A stretch of DNA of 19,368 nucleotides. Source: Opitutia bacterium UBA5964. GTDB lineage: Bacteria > Verrucomicrobiota > Verrucomicrobiia > Opitutales > Coraliomargaritaceae. The position numbers were made by a program, and so were the translations under genes. The notes under the pieces are model-generated. The model was not told the DNA's origin. It made no database searches and saw only the letters and a program-made list of their open reading frames with translations. The stretch is taken from positions 1 to 19,368 of the forward strand of contig DJBY01000110.1 of NCBI GenBank assembly GCA_002430605.1, in the 5' to 3' direction. This document shows positions 12,754-19,368 of this stretch, piece after piece. Position 1 is the stretch's first letter, and each line of letters starts with the position of its first letter.

Positions 12754-13565
12754 TGAAACTAAATTATAAAACAATTATCCTGTCGGACGTTCACTTAGGA
12801 ACGCCGCATTGCAAGATTGATGAGGTAAATGATTTCTTGAAATACACACGCTGCGAGCGGCTGATTCTGAATGGCGACATTATCGACGGATGGCAGCTCA
12901 AGCGTTCTGGGAAATGGAAGACCAGTGATAGCCGATTTGTTCGATTGATTCTAAAAAAGATGGAGAAGCAGGATACGGAGGTGGTTTACTTGCGAGGCAA
13001 TCACGATGATGTGCTGAGGCGATTTTTGCCGTTGAATTTTAGTAAGCTGCAGTTCTGCGAAGACTATATCCTCGAGACGCAGCAGGGGAAATACCTAGTG
13101 CTACATGGCGATGTCTTTGACCTGGTCACCACACACATTAAATTCCTCTCACACATTGGCGATTTCGGTTACCAATGGCTATTGCGCTGTAACCGACTTT
13201 ATAGCCGTTGGTGGCGCTGCCAGGGGAAGGGCGAATTCTCACTCAGTAAATATATCAAAGGTCGTGTTAAGTCAGCGGTGAGCTTTATCTCCAACTATGA
13301 GCAGCAAGTGGTGAAGTTGGCGAAAGCGCGCGGTTGTGATGGTGTCATGTGTGGACATATTCACAGTGCCGATGATAAGCAAATCGATGGCGTTCACTAT
13401 TTAAACTCGGGCGACTGGGTGGAATCCAAGACTGCGATCGTCGAGCACTTCGATGGCCGACTAGAACTGATCAAGTATGATGATTTCCGTGCGCAGCTCA
13501 ACCATCAGATCTTTGAGGTAGACCTAGATGAAATTGACGACATGGAAGATGTCATGATTGCCTAA
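12750..13565 (+). CDS. LpxH-like UDP-2,3-diacylglucosamine phosphohydrolase family protein
   Basis: A 271-residue calcineurin-like metallophosphoesterase. Metal-site motifs are all present: SDVHLG (Asp13, His15), NGDIIDGW (41-48), RGNHDD (82-87), LHGD (118-121) and CGHIHSAD (201-208). Such proteins are generally placed with LpxH, which cleaves UDP-2,3-diacylglucosamine to lipid X in lipid A synthesis. At 271 residues with an acidic C-terminal tail (VDLDEIDDMEDVMIA) it is longer than E. coli LpxH (about 240), so substrate identity is uncertain. It overlaps the GT4 gene by four bases, and this GT4-phosphoesterase pair suggests a joint role in making or trimming a lipid-linked sugar. It ends 11 bases from the convergent ispG stop, with no terminator between. 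Confidence 0.85.
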   Translation: MMKLNYKTIILSDVHLGTPHCKIDEVNDFLKYTRCERLILNGDIIDGWQLKRSGKWKTSDSRFVRLILKKMEKQDTEVVYLRGNHDDVLRRFLPLNFSKLQFCEDYILETQQGKYLVLHGDVFDLVTTHIKFLSHIGDFGYQWLLRCNRLYSRWWRCQGKGEFSLSKYIKGRVKSAVSFISNYEQQVVKLAKARGCDGVMCGHIHSADDKQIDGVHYLNSGDWVESKTAIVEHFDGRLELIKYDDFRAQLNHQIFEVDLDEIDDMEDVMIA

Positions 13566-13576
13566 TCGGCTTTAGC

Positions 13577-15649
13577 TTAACTCGGCTCGACCCATTTGCC
13601 GTGCTCTTTGATTAGACCGATCAAACGGTCTAAGGCTTCTTCGGCGGGGACGTTATACTTTACACATTGTTTGCCGACGTAGAGATTGATCTTGGCTGGG
13701 GCGCCGCCGACGTAGCCGAAGTCGGCGTCGGCCATTTCGCCGGGGCCATTGACGATGCAGCCCATAATCGCGATGGTTACGCCTTTGAGGTGATCGGTGC
13801 GTGAGCGAATGGTTTGAGTGACACTTTGTAAATCAAACAGGGTGCGGCCACAGCTCGGGCAGGCGACAAATTCGGTCTTGGTGATACGGGCGCGTGCGCC
13901 TTGTAAAATATTGTAAGCAAGGGTGGTGGCTTTTTCGAGGAGTGGTTCGGTCTCGATGCTGATTACGTCGCCGATACCATCGCAGAGCAGAGCGCCAGTG
14001 AGGATGCTGCTCTCCAGCAGGCGGTCGGAGAAAAAGTCTTTTGGCTCAAGCGTGTTCGTTAGTGTGTTACGTATCCAGATCGGTGCGTCCGGCACGAAGG
14101 CTTGAGCGGCTTCGGCAAGCGCACGGTAGCTGCCGACGGGATGGTTGGGCGATTCTGATGCAGAGCCCGAGCAAGCTCGGACGCCACTGGTTAGAATTAG
14201 ACGCTCACTGCCCATCGTGGCAAGTTGCGCGCCGATCTCGTCGCGCAGGGCGTCGGCTTGGCAGTCAATTGCGCAGTTGAAGCCCTTTTGGCGGCAAAAC
14301 TGTAGTAGATTGGTCGCATAGAAGGCGTCTTCCTTCTCGATGTGTTGCAAGAGGGTGATGCCGGCGAGGCCGTCTGCAGGCCATTCGAATGCTTCGAGAT
14401 CAGTGAGGTCGACTGCGTCCGACAGTTCGAGTACGAAGGCTTGCACCACGCTGTGGAGGGCTTCGTGTAGTCCAGTAAATGCGGCGAGGTCATCGCTGCC
14501 AGTGATTGCAACTTGTAGGCCTTCGAGTTTACTTTCTTTGAGCGAGCTTTGGGTGCGGCAAACGTCTTGAATGATTTCGCTCGTCGCGCTGATCGGGTGC
14601 TGTGTTTTGACGATCACCGCGGGGGCAACCTCGCCACCAATGCTGCACTTTGGGCCGAGCTCGATGACGCGGGTGTTGCGGCGATTGAAGTCGAACGGGT
14701 TAATGCTGTCTTTGGTCTCGGCCGAAAGTGGTAGCTCCGCCTGCTGGTTCCAGAGCGCCATTGCTTTGTCGGCGAGGTCGCGGGCCACGGGCACTTCGTA
14801 GATTGGATCTTCGGTAAGTGAGACGCGAATGGTATCGCCCAGACCATCGTTGAGCAGTGCGCCAATGCCGATCGCGCTTTTGACGCGGGCGTCTTCGCCG
14901 TCGCCAGCTTCGGTCACGCCGAGGTGCAGCGGATAGTTCATGCCTTCTTCGGCCATGCGGGCGGCGGCGAGACGGTAAGCCTCGATCATGACTTTGGGAT
15001 TACTAGCTTTCATCGAGAGGCAAATGTCGCGATAGTTGTGACTCTCGGCGATACGGATAAATTCGAGTGCGCTTTCAACCATGCCGAGTGGTGAGTCACC
15101 GTAGCGATTCATCAGTCGGTCGGAGAGGGAACCGTGGTTGGTGCCGATGCGCATGGCGCGACCAAGCTCTTTGCAGCGGAGAACGATCGGCGAGAAAGCT
15201 TTGTACAGGCGCTCGAGTTCTTCGGCGTAAGCCGCGTCGGTATATTCGAGGACGGCGAACTTCTTTTTGTCGGCGTAGTTGCCTGGGTTGATGCGGACTT
15301 TCTCGACGTGTAGCGCGGCCTCCATTGCGGCGGTCGGCAGGAAGTGGATGTCGGCGACCAGTGGCACGTCGCACTTGGCGGCACGAAGCTTCTTGGAGAT
15401 TTCGCCGAGGGCTTTGGCCGCGTCTTTGTTGGGTGCTGTGATACGGACGATCTCGCAGCCTGCTTCAGCCAAGGCGAGCGTTTGTGCCACGGTGGCGTCG
15501 ACGTCCTGAGTGTTGGTGGTCGTCATCGATTGAATGCGAATCGGGTTGTTGCCGCCGATAGCGACATTGCCGATGTGGATGACACGTGAGTCGCGGCGCT
15601 TCGCCTGGAAGCGCGATGCGCAGTAATCGAGATTGGAGAGAGCTGTCAT
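13577..15649 (-). CDS. ispG: 4-hydroxy-3-methylbut-2-enyl diphosphate synthase, long form
   Basis: A 690-residue IspG (GcpE), which reduces MEcPP to HMBPP in the penultimate step of the MEP isoprenoid pathway. The TIM-barrel domain covers about 20-290 (NPIRIQSMTTTNTQDVDATV, EIVRITAP, VPLVADIHF, KVRINPGNY, RIGTNHGSLSDR, LHLGVTEAGDGEDARVKSAI, GLGDTIRVSLTEDP). The C-terminal reductase-like domain carries the [4Fe-4S] ligands Cys597 and Cys600 (CPSCGRT) and Cys631 (GCIVNGPGE), with Glu638. Between them is an extra domain of about 290 residues. Standard bacterial IspG has about 370 residues; the long three-domain form is known from plants, Chlamydiae and Bacteroidetes. The gene is the last in the minus-strand block, 85 bases downstream of the GxxExxY gene. 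No Shine-Dalgarno sequence. Confidence 0.96.
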   Translation of the reverse strand: MTALSNLDYCASRFQAKRRDSRVIHIGNVAIGGNNPIRIQSMTTTNTQDVDATVAQTLALAEAGCEIVRITAPNKDAAKALGEISKKLRAAKCDVPLVADIHFLPTAAMEAALHVEKVRINPGNYADKKKFAVLEYTDAAYAEELERLYKAFSPIVLRCKELGRAMRIGTNHGSLSDRLMNRYGDSPLGMVESALEFIRIAESHNYRDICLSMKASNPKVMIEAYRLAAARMAEEGMNYPLHLGVTEAGDGEDARVKSAIGIGALLNDGLGDTIRVSLTEDPIYEVPVARDLADKAMALWNQQAELPLSAETKDSINPFDFNRRNTRVIELGPKCSIGGEVAPAVIVKTQHPISATSEIIQDVCRTQSSLKESKLEGLQVAITGSDDLAAFTGLHEALHSVVQAFVLELSDAVDLTDLEAFEWPADGLAGITLLQHIEKEDAFYATNLLQFCRQKGFNCAIDCQADALRDEIGAQLATMGSERLILTSGVRACSGSASESPNHPVGSYRALAEAAQAFVPDAPIWIRNTLTNTLEPKDFFSDRLLESSILTGALLCDGIGDVISIETEPLLEKATTLAYNILQGARARITKTEFVACPSCGRTLFDLQSVTQTIRSRTDHLKGVTIAIMGCIVNGPGEMADADFGYVGGAPAKINLYVGKQCVKYNVPAEEALDRLIGLIKEHGKWVEPS

Positions 15650-15673
15650 GCGAGTGTTGGGAATAAAAGAGGT

Positions 15674-15703
15674 TAACCGCAGAGGACGCAGAGAACGCGG
15701 AGC
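15674..15703 (+). repeat. Cassette-end repeat, left copy
   Basis: TAACCGCAGAGGACGCAGAG (15674-15693), followed by AACGCGGAGC. It matches the inverse complement of 16120-16139 at 18 of 20 positions. Inside, a 9-base unit CGCAGAGrA is repeated in tandem about two and a half times. It lies in the spacer between the GxxExxY gene and ispG. Confidence 0.65.
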
Positions 15704-15734
15704 TTAGGATGATGTGGCTGAGTGATTATGAATT

Positions 15735-16112
15735 CTAGTCTTTGTGATTATAGACGACTCGTTTGATGCCGTCTTTCATTTTTGTGACATTGAAATTCAG
15801 TAAGTAGCCAAGCGTGCAACCTGATAGTTTTAGATAGGTAATCAGTTGGGCTGTATGGATGTTATTGAGTTGATCGACGACTTTTAGCTCTAAGATGATT
15901 TGGTTTTCGACAAGAATATCGAGGCGGTAGCCTTCGTCTAACTCCAAGCCTTTATAGGTGATCGGCTGTTTCTTTTGGCGAATACCCTGAATGCCTCGCA
16001 AAGATAGTTCGTGGGCGAGGCAACGTTCGTATGTGCTTTCCAGTAGTCCGGGCCCGAGCTCGGTATGCACATCGATTGCAGCACCTAATACTTGTTCGCT
16101 TAAGTTACTCAT
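15735..16112 (-). CDS. GxxExxY protein, PD-(D/E)XK nuclease-like fold
   Basis: A 125-residue protein of the GxxExxY family. The naming motif is GLLESTY (22-28), within ELGPGLLESTYERCLAHELS. A second block, YRLDILVENQIILELKVVDQ (62-81), then LNNIHTAQLITYLKLSG, carries Asp65 and Glu75-x-Lys77 in the arrangement of PD-(D/E)XK nuclease folds, and the family is grouped there. No biochemical function is established to my knowledge. Length matches the family (about 120-130). The start ATG overlaps the 3' end of rseP by eight bases, and 85 bases separate its stop from the ispG start. Inverted repeats flank it (15674-15693 and 16120-16139), which suggests that it came in as a cassette. A nuclease activity is inferred from fold only. 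Confidence 0.9.
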   Translation of the reverse strand: MSNLSEQVLGAAIDVHTELGPGLLESTYERCLAHELSLRGIQGIRQKKQPITYKGLELDEGYRLDILVENQIILELKVVDQLNNIHTAQLITYLKLSGCTLGYLLNFNVTKMKDGIKRVVYNHKD

Positions 16113-17574
16113 TGATTTGCTCAGCGTTCTCTGCGGTTAGTTCTTCTTTGCTGATGTCTTTGGCTTGGACGGGTGCTGCCGAGGCAGGCGCTGCTTCAGG
16201 CTCTTCGCCTTGGCCGATGCCGATGTCTTGACCGACGCGCTTGACGTCAAAGAACGAGACGTAAATCACGAAGGAGAGAAGCATGACGATACATGCGGTA
16301 TACGCACTTTCCATTATTTTACGAGGAAGCGGCCGGCCGGTGATTTTTGAGATCGTGGCGAACAGCATGTGGCCGCCATCAAGGACAGGGATCGGTAGCA
16401 CATTGAAGATCGCGAGATTGACGTTGATCAATGCGAGGAACCAAACGAGGTCGATCCAGCCATAGCGGGCCATCGCAGTGAGACCGTGCACGATGCCGAC
16501 GGGGCCACTCATGTTGCGCACTTTGACGTCCGATTTCTGGCTGACGAGCGCGACGAGTGTCATCTTCATCGTGTTGGCCATGATAGTGATCTGTTCGAAA
16601 GGGTTGCGGTGCACCCGCTCGGTTTGCGCTTCGTAGTAGTAGGCGAATCCAAAACGTGGGGAGTCTTCACTGGGAGCGATTCTAGGCTCGATCGGAAGGA
16701 TGACTTCTTGACCTTGGCGGAGGAGGGTGACGTCGATGCTGCCGCCTTGATGATTCTTCAGATAAACGCTAAGAAAGGCTGCGGAGGTAATCGGCTCGCC
16801 ATTGAGGGCAATGGGTTGGTCGCCTGGCAACATGCCTGCTTCGAACGCGGGCATATTCTCTTGCACCATGCTGACGACGAGGTCGGTGCCAGGTTGCACG
16901 CCGAGGGTGCGGATGTCTTCGGAGGTGACGAGCACCGGGTGAGCTGTGAGGGTGAGCTCTTTATCGCCTCGGAGGACGGTGACTTCGGTGGTGGGGATGC
17001 CTGCGTCGTTGCGACCAGTGCCAGTCATCACCGCATTTTGTAGCTGCATCCAATCGCCGATCCGCTCGTCGTCGATTTCAAGGATGGTGTCGCCTGCGAG
17101 AAGGCCTGCTTCGAAGGCTGGGCCAGGAACGATTTCCCCTGCGGAATTGACGATTTGCTCGGGGACCACGTCGATGGTGGTGGTTTTAACAATGTCGCGA
17201 CCGACACCCCATAGGATGAGGGAAAGGCAGAATGCGAGGATGATGTTAAAGACTGCTCCCATCACGGCGACGATCATCTTATCGGCATAAGAGATCGGTG
17301 GGAGGTCTTCGGACTCGTCTTCTTCGCCGCCTTCGAGTCGGCCCATATCTGCGAGCTGTGGCAGCGAGACATAGCCGCCGAGCGGCAGCAGTGAGATGCG
17401 GAAGTCGGTGCCGCGCCATTTCCAGCCAAAGAGGCGCGGGCCGAAGCCGATCGAGAAGCGATCGGCGATCAAGCCGCGCTTTTTAGCGGCGATAAAATGG
17501 CCGAGCTCGTGGATGAAGATACAGAAGCTGAGCGCGAGCAGCGCGATGGCGATATAGAAAATATTGAGAAGCAT
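16105..17574 (-). CDS. rseP: Site-2 intramembrane protease RseP
   Basis: A 489-residue M50 zinc protease of the inner membrane. The first helix holds HELGH (22-26, ligands His22 and His26, catalytic Glu23). The GGYVSLP segment follows (66-72). Two PDZ domains lie in the periplasmic part (about 150-210 and 235-295, each with an AFEAGxLxGD motif). Later come NMSGPVGIVHG (354-364) and NVLPIPVLDGGH (391-402), with Asp399 as third zinc ligand, then a final helix (about 427-442). RseP cuts anti-sigma factors in envelope stress and clears signal-peptide remnants. The acidic loop EGGEEDESED (81-90) and the Ala/Pro-rich tail are extra to the E. coli protein (450 residues). The last residues (LTAENAEQINE) are encoded by a repeat that flanks the downstream gene. 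It follows dxr after 60 bases, the usual order. Confidence 0.95.
   Translation of the reverse strand: MLLNIFYIAIALLALSFCIFIHELGHFIAAKKRGLIADRFSIGFGPRLFGWKWRGTDFRISLLPLGGYVSLPQLADMGRLEGGEEDESEDLPPISYADKMIVAVMGAVFNIILAFCLSLILWGVGRDIVKTTTIDVVPEQIVNSAGEIVPGPAFEAGLLAGDTILEIDDERIGDWMQLQNAVMTGTGRNDAGIPTTEVTVLRGDKELTLTAHPVLVTSEDIRTLGVQPGTDLVVSMVQENMPAFEAGMLPGDQPIALNGEPITSAAFLSVYLKNHQGGSIDVTLLRQGQEVILPIEPRIAPSEDSPRFGFAYYYEAQTERVHRNPFEQITIMANTMKMTLVALVSQKSDVKVRNMSGPVGIVHGLTAMARYGWIDLVWFLALINVNLAIFNVLPIPVLDGGHMLFATISKITGRPLPRKIMESAYTACIVMLLSFVIYVSFFDVKRVGQDIGIGQGEEPEAAPASAAPVQAKDISKEELTAENAEQINE
16120..16139 (-). repeat. Cassette-end repeat, right copy, inside the rseP 3' end
   Basis: On the minus strand TAACCGCAGAGAACGCTGAG, read in the rseP frame as part of LTAENAEQ. 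It matches the left copy (15674-15693) in inverse orientation with two mismatches. The ATG of the GxxExxY gene starts seven bases further on. Confidence 0.65.
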
Positions 17575-17634
17575 GGCGGATGAAGAAACCAGAGGACTGA
17601 GAGCTGACAGTTTAGATTCGAAGGCTGGGACGTG

Positions 17635-18804
17635 TTACTGTGATTTAAAGTCGCGGGCGACTTGTCGCGCTAGGTGGTCGATCTCTAGCAGTGCGTCGAG
17701 GTCGGCGGCCGCCGCAGCGTTGATGTTACTGAGTGTGTGCTCGATCACGCGTGGGATGTCGAGATACGGGAGTTCGTGGGCGAGGAAGCGCTCGACGGCG
17801 ATTTCGTTGGCCGCATTGAAAATCGCGGGGCCGCTGCCGCCGGTGCGCATGGCATCGTAGGCGAGTTGCAGGCAAGGGAAGCGTTCTAAGTCCGGTGCTT
17901 TGAAATCGAGTTGAAAGGTTTTGCTGAAATCCATCGTGGCATCCACCCCCGGCGCGCGGTCGGGGTAGAGGAGGCAGTGCTGGATGGCAAAGGTCATGGA
18001 CGGTGGGCTGAGTTGGGCGATGATCGAGCCGTCGATAAATTGCGCGAAGGAGTGGACGATACTCTGTGGGTGAATGACCACTTCGAGGCGACTTGGTTCC
18101 AAGCCGAATAGCCAGTGTGCTTCGATCAGCTCGAGGCCTTTGTTAGCCATCGTTGCAGAGTCGACCGTGATTTTCGGGCCCATTGACCAGTTGGGATGCT
18201 GTGTGGCATCGGCTGGTGTGACGCTGGCGAGTCGCGCGACTGGCGCGTCGCGAAATTGTCCGCCAGATGCGGTGAGGATGAGCTTGTCGAGATGTTGCTG
18301 TGGATGGCCTTCGAGGCATTGAAAGATGGCGTTGTGCTCGCTGTCAGTCGGGAGTAGGCGCACGCCTTTGCGCTTGGCTGCTTCGATGACGAAGGCTCCA
18401 CCGAGGACGAGGAGCTCTTTGTTGGCGAGCGCAATGTCCTTTCCTGCTTCGATGGCTGCCAGGGTCGGCTTTAGCCCACAGGCTCCAACGACGGCGACCA
18501 GCACGATGTCGGCTTCGGCTAAGGTCGAGATTTCGAGTAAGCCAGCTTCACCGCAACCGAGTTGAGTGTTGGCGGGGAAGTGGTTGGCTGCTTTGGCTTC
18601 GGCGTAAGCGGCTGCGCTGGAGAGCGTGGCGTACGGCACGTTGAACTTGTGACAAATCGCGGCGAGTTCGGCGTGGCTGGAGTGAGCGGCGACGCCGATG
18701 AGCTGTAAGCGGTCCGCATGTTTATCCAAGACGCGCAGGGTGCTGGTGCCAATCGAACCAGTCGCACCGAGTAGCACGACTTTTTTTTTCGCGGTCTCGG
18801 CCAT
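17635..18804 (-). CDS. dxr: 1-deoxy-D-xylulose 5-phosphate reductoisomerase
   Basis: A 389-residue Dxr (IspC), which turns DXP into MEP with NADPH, the first committed step of the MEP pathway. Seen: the NADPH motif GATGSIGTSTLRVLDKH (13-29), NKELLVLGG (128-136), and metal ligands Asp154 and Glu156 in LPTDSEHNAIFQ. Then SGGQF (180-184), HPNWSMGPKITVDSATMANK (203-222) ending in Glu225, and the C-terminal helical domain. Usual family length is 380-400. The start ATG directly follows the cdsA stop codon (TAGATG) with no spacer, which points to translational coupling. A run of nine A lies early in the gene (18781-18789 on the plus strand as T). No Shine-Dalgarno sequence. Confidence 0.97.
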   Translation of the reverse strand: MAETAKKKVVLLGATGSIGTSTLRVLDKHADRLQLIGVAAHSSHAELAAICHKFNVPYATLSSAAAYAEAKAANHFPANTQLGCGEAGLLEISTLAEADIVLVAVVGACGLKPTLAAIEAGKDIALANKELLVLGGAFVIEAAKRKGVRLLPTDSEHNAIFQCLEGHPQQHLDKLILTASGGQFRDAPVARLASVTPADATQHPNWSMGPKITVDSATMANKGLELIEAHWLFGLEPSRLEVVIHPQSIVHSFAQFIDGSIIAQLSPPSMTFAIQHCLLYPDRAPGVDATMDFSKTFQLDFKAPDLERFPCLQLAYDAMRTGGSGPAIFNAANEIAVERFLAHELPYLDIPRVIEHTLSNINAAAAADLDALLEIDHLARQVARDFKSQ

Positions 18805-19368
18805 CTAGAAGATGAAGTATTTGAACATCAAATACCCGAGCGGTGCGGTGAGAATCAAGCTGTCTGTCAGATCGAAAATACCGCCGATGCCGGGGATGAT
18901 GGTGCCGGAGTCTTTGACATCGGCTTGTCGTTTGAAGGCAGATTCGACGAGGTCGGATGCGATCGAGGCGATGCCGATTGGGATAGCCATCAGTGCGGAG
19001 CGCCACCAGGTGAAACCTTCGGGGGCATAGGCACTAAAGATGCCTAAAGTGAAAAGTCCGATGAGCATGGCAAAAACGATGCCGCCAGCTGCGCCTTCAA
19101 AGGTCTTTTTCGGACTGATCACGGAGAGAGGCGTTTTGCCGATTTGCATACCGACGAGTAGGCCGCCGACATCAGTGCATTTGGCAACCGCGACGAGCCA
19201 GATCGTGAGGAAGATACTGGTCCCATCAGTGAAACCGTGGAACTCCGCCAGCTTCACGACTTTTACGAAAAAGTGGAGCATGAAGGGCACGTAGAGGAGC
19301 CCGAAAAGCGTCGGCATGAAGCTGCGTAGGCGGCCTGCTTGTAGATCTTTAATAATGATCGTCAGCGC
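18805..19368 (-). CDS. cdsA: Phosphatidate cytidylyltransferase, C-terminal part
   Basis: The frame is open through the window end, so the 5' part lies beyond it; 187 residues are visible. CdsA makes CDP-diacylglycerol from phosphatidate and CTP in the inner membrane, the entry to phospholipid synthesis. Seen: several hydrophobic helices, the KCTDVGGLLVGMQIGKTPLS segment, SPKKTFEGAAGG, and the family signature SDLVESAFKRQADVKDSGTI followed by IPGIGGIFDLTDSLI. The last differs slightly from the usual PGHGGxxDRxDS, having Ile for His and Leu-Thr for Arg-x. It heads the visible cdsA-dxr-rseP run; uppS is the usual upstream neighbour but is not visible here. Confidence 0.94.
   Translation of the reverse strand, partial: ALTIIIKDLQAGRLRSFMPTLFGLLYVPFMLHFFVKVVKLAEFHGFTDGTSIFLTIWLVAVAKCTDVGGLLVGMQIGKTPLSVISPKKTFEGAAGGIVFAMLIGLFTLGIFSAYAPEGFTWWRSALMAIPIGIASIASDLVESAFKRQADVKDSGTIIPGIGGIFDLTDSLILTAPLGYLMFKYFIF

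Larger units (their letters stand above)
15674..16139 (-). mobile_element. Putative inserted cassette carrying a GxxExxY gene
   Basis: A 466-base segment bounded by inverted TAACCGCAGAGrACGC repeats and containing just one gene, the GxxExxY protein. The right copy supplies the end of the rseP coding sequence. No transposase is present, and I did not find a target-site duplication. Calling it mobile is an inference from the symmetric repeats and from its place inside an otherwise conserved operon. Confidence 0.35.

Noticed and set aside
13566..13576. Possible terminator between the LpxH-like gene and ispG
   Set aside because: The convergent stops are 11 bases apart and no stem with a T-run fits; transcription must end within the opposite gene or by Rho.
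15679..15703. Tandem CGCAGAGrA units as a possible CRISPR or satellite
   Set aside because: There are only about two and a half 9-base units with no spacers, so it is part of the cassette-end repeat and not an array.
16486..17043. A 185-codon open frame on the plus strand within rseP
   Set aside because: It is antisense to a clear RseP gene, has no family features, is rich in His/Asp/Gly as expected from the complement of this codon use, and has no terminator or leader.
1..19368. tRNA, rRNA, CRISPR, phage or plasmid genes
   Set aside because: I found no cloverleaf, rRNA segment, regular spaced repeats, integrase, transposase or replication genes anywhere in the window.

Overview
The window looks like chromosomal core sequence from a Verrucomicrobium, most probably class Opitutae (Coraliomargarita/Puniceicoccaceae-like). 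This is an inference from four things: protein flavour (a 690-residue IspG with an inserted middle domain, an N-terminally atypical ClpP, a GxxExxY protein), start codons without Shine-Dalgarno sequences, moderate-to-high GC, and intergenic GTAG-headed palindromes. It has two membranes and a periplasm (TolB-like, RseP, LpxH-like), makes menaquinone (MenB) and makes isoprenoids by the MEP pathway (Dxr, IspG).

Layout. 1-1130 (+): the 3' part of an unrecognised gene that seems frameshifted, then rpmI-rplT with a strong hairpin between them and a terminator after. 1131-1451: noncoding, with REP-like palindromes and the clpP terminator. 1452-2795 (-): clpP, rpiB and a small two-helix membrane protein. 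2973-3143 (+): a short rpmG (L33). 3392-4858 (-): a small unknown protein and an Mrp-type P-loop ATPase. 5038-7279 (+): a TolB-like propeller protein and menB. 7280-7430: a cluster of REP-like hairpins between convergent menB and purT (-, to 8614). 8785-11328 (+): lemA and an M48 metallopeptidase with a TerB-like C-terminus. 11593-13565 (+): a GT4 glycosyltransferase overlapping an LpxH-like phosphohydrolase. 13577-19368 (-): cdsA (partial), dxr, rseP, a GxxExxY gene, ispG, read in that order.

Function. The right-hand block combines isoprenoid supply (Dxr, IspG), CDP-diacylglycerol synthesis (CdsA) and intramembrane proteolysis (RseP). The classical cdsA-dxr-rseP order is kept, and a GxxExxY gene sits between rseP and ispG. 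That gene is bracketed by inverted copies of a TAACCGCAGAGrACGC sequence. One copy codes for the last residues of RseP, which suggests that a small cassette was inserted at the rseP 3' end. The other genes are housekeeping in short units.

Most notable signals: the GxxExxY cassette, a dispersed family of GTAG/GGAG-headed palindromes, the absence of Shine-Dalgarno sequences at every checked start, and several family-level variants (ClpP without the usual N-terminal motif, Mrp without CxxC, Glu-type RpiB). I see no phage, plasmid, CRISPR, tRNA or rRNA genes.
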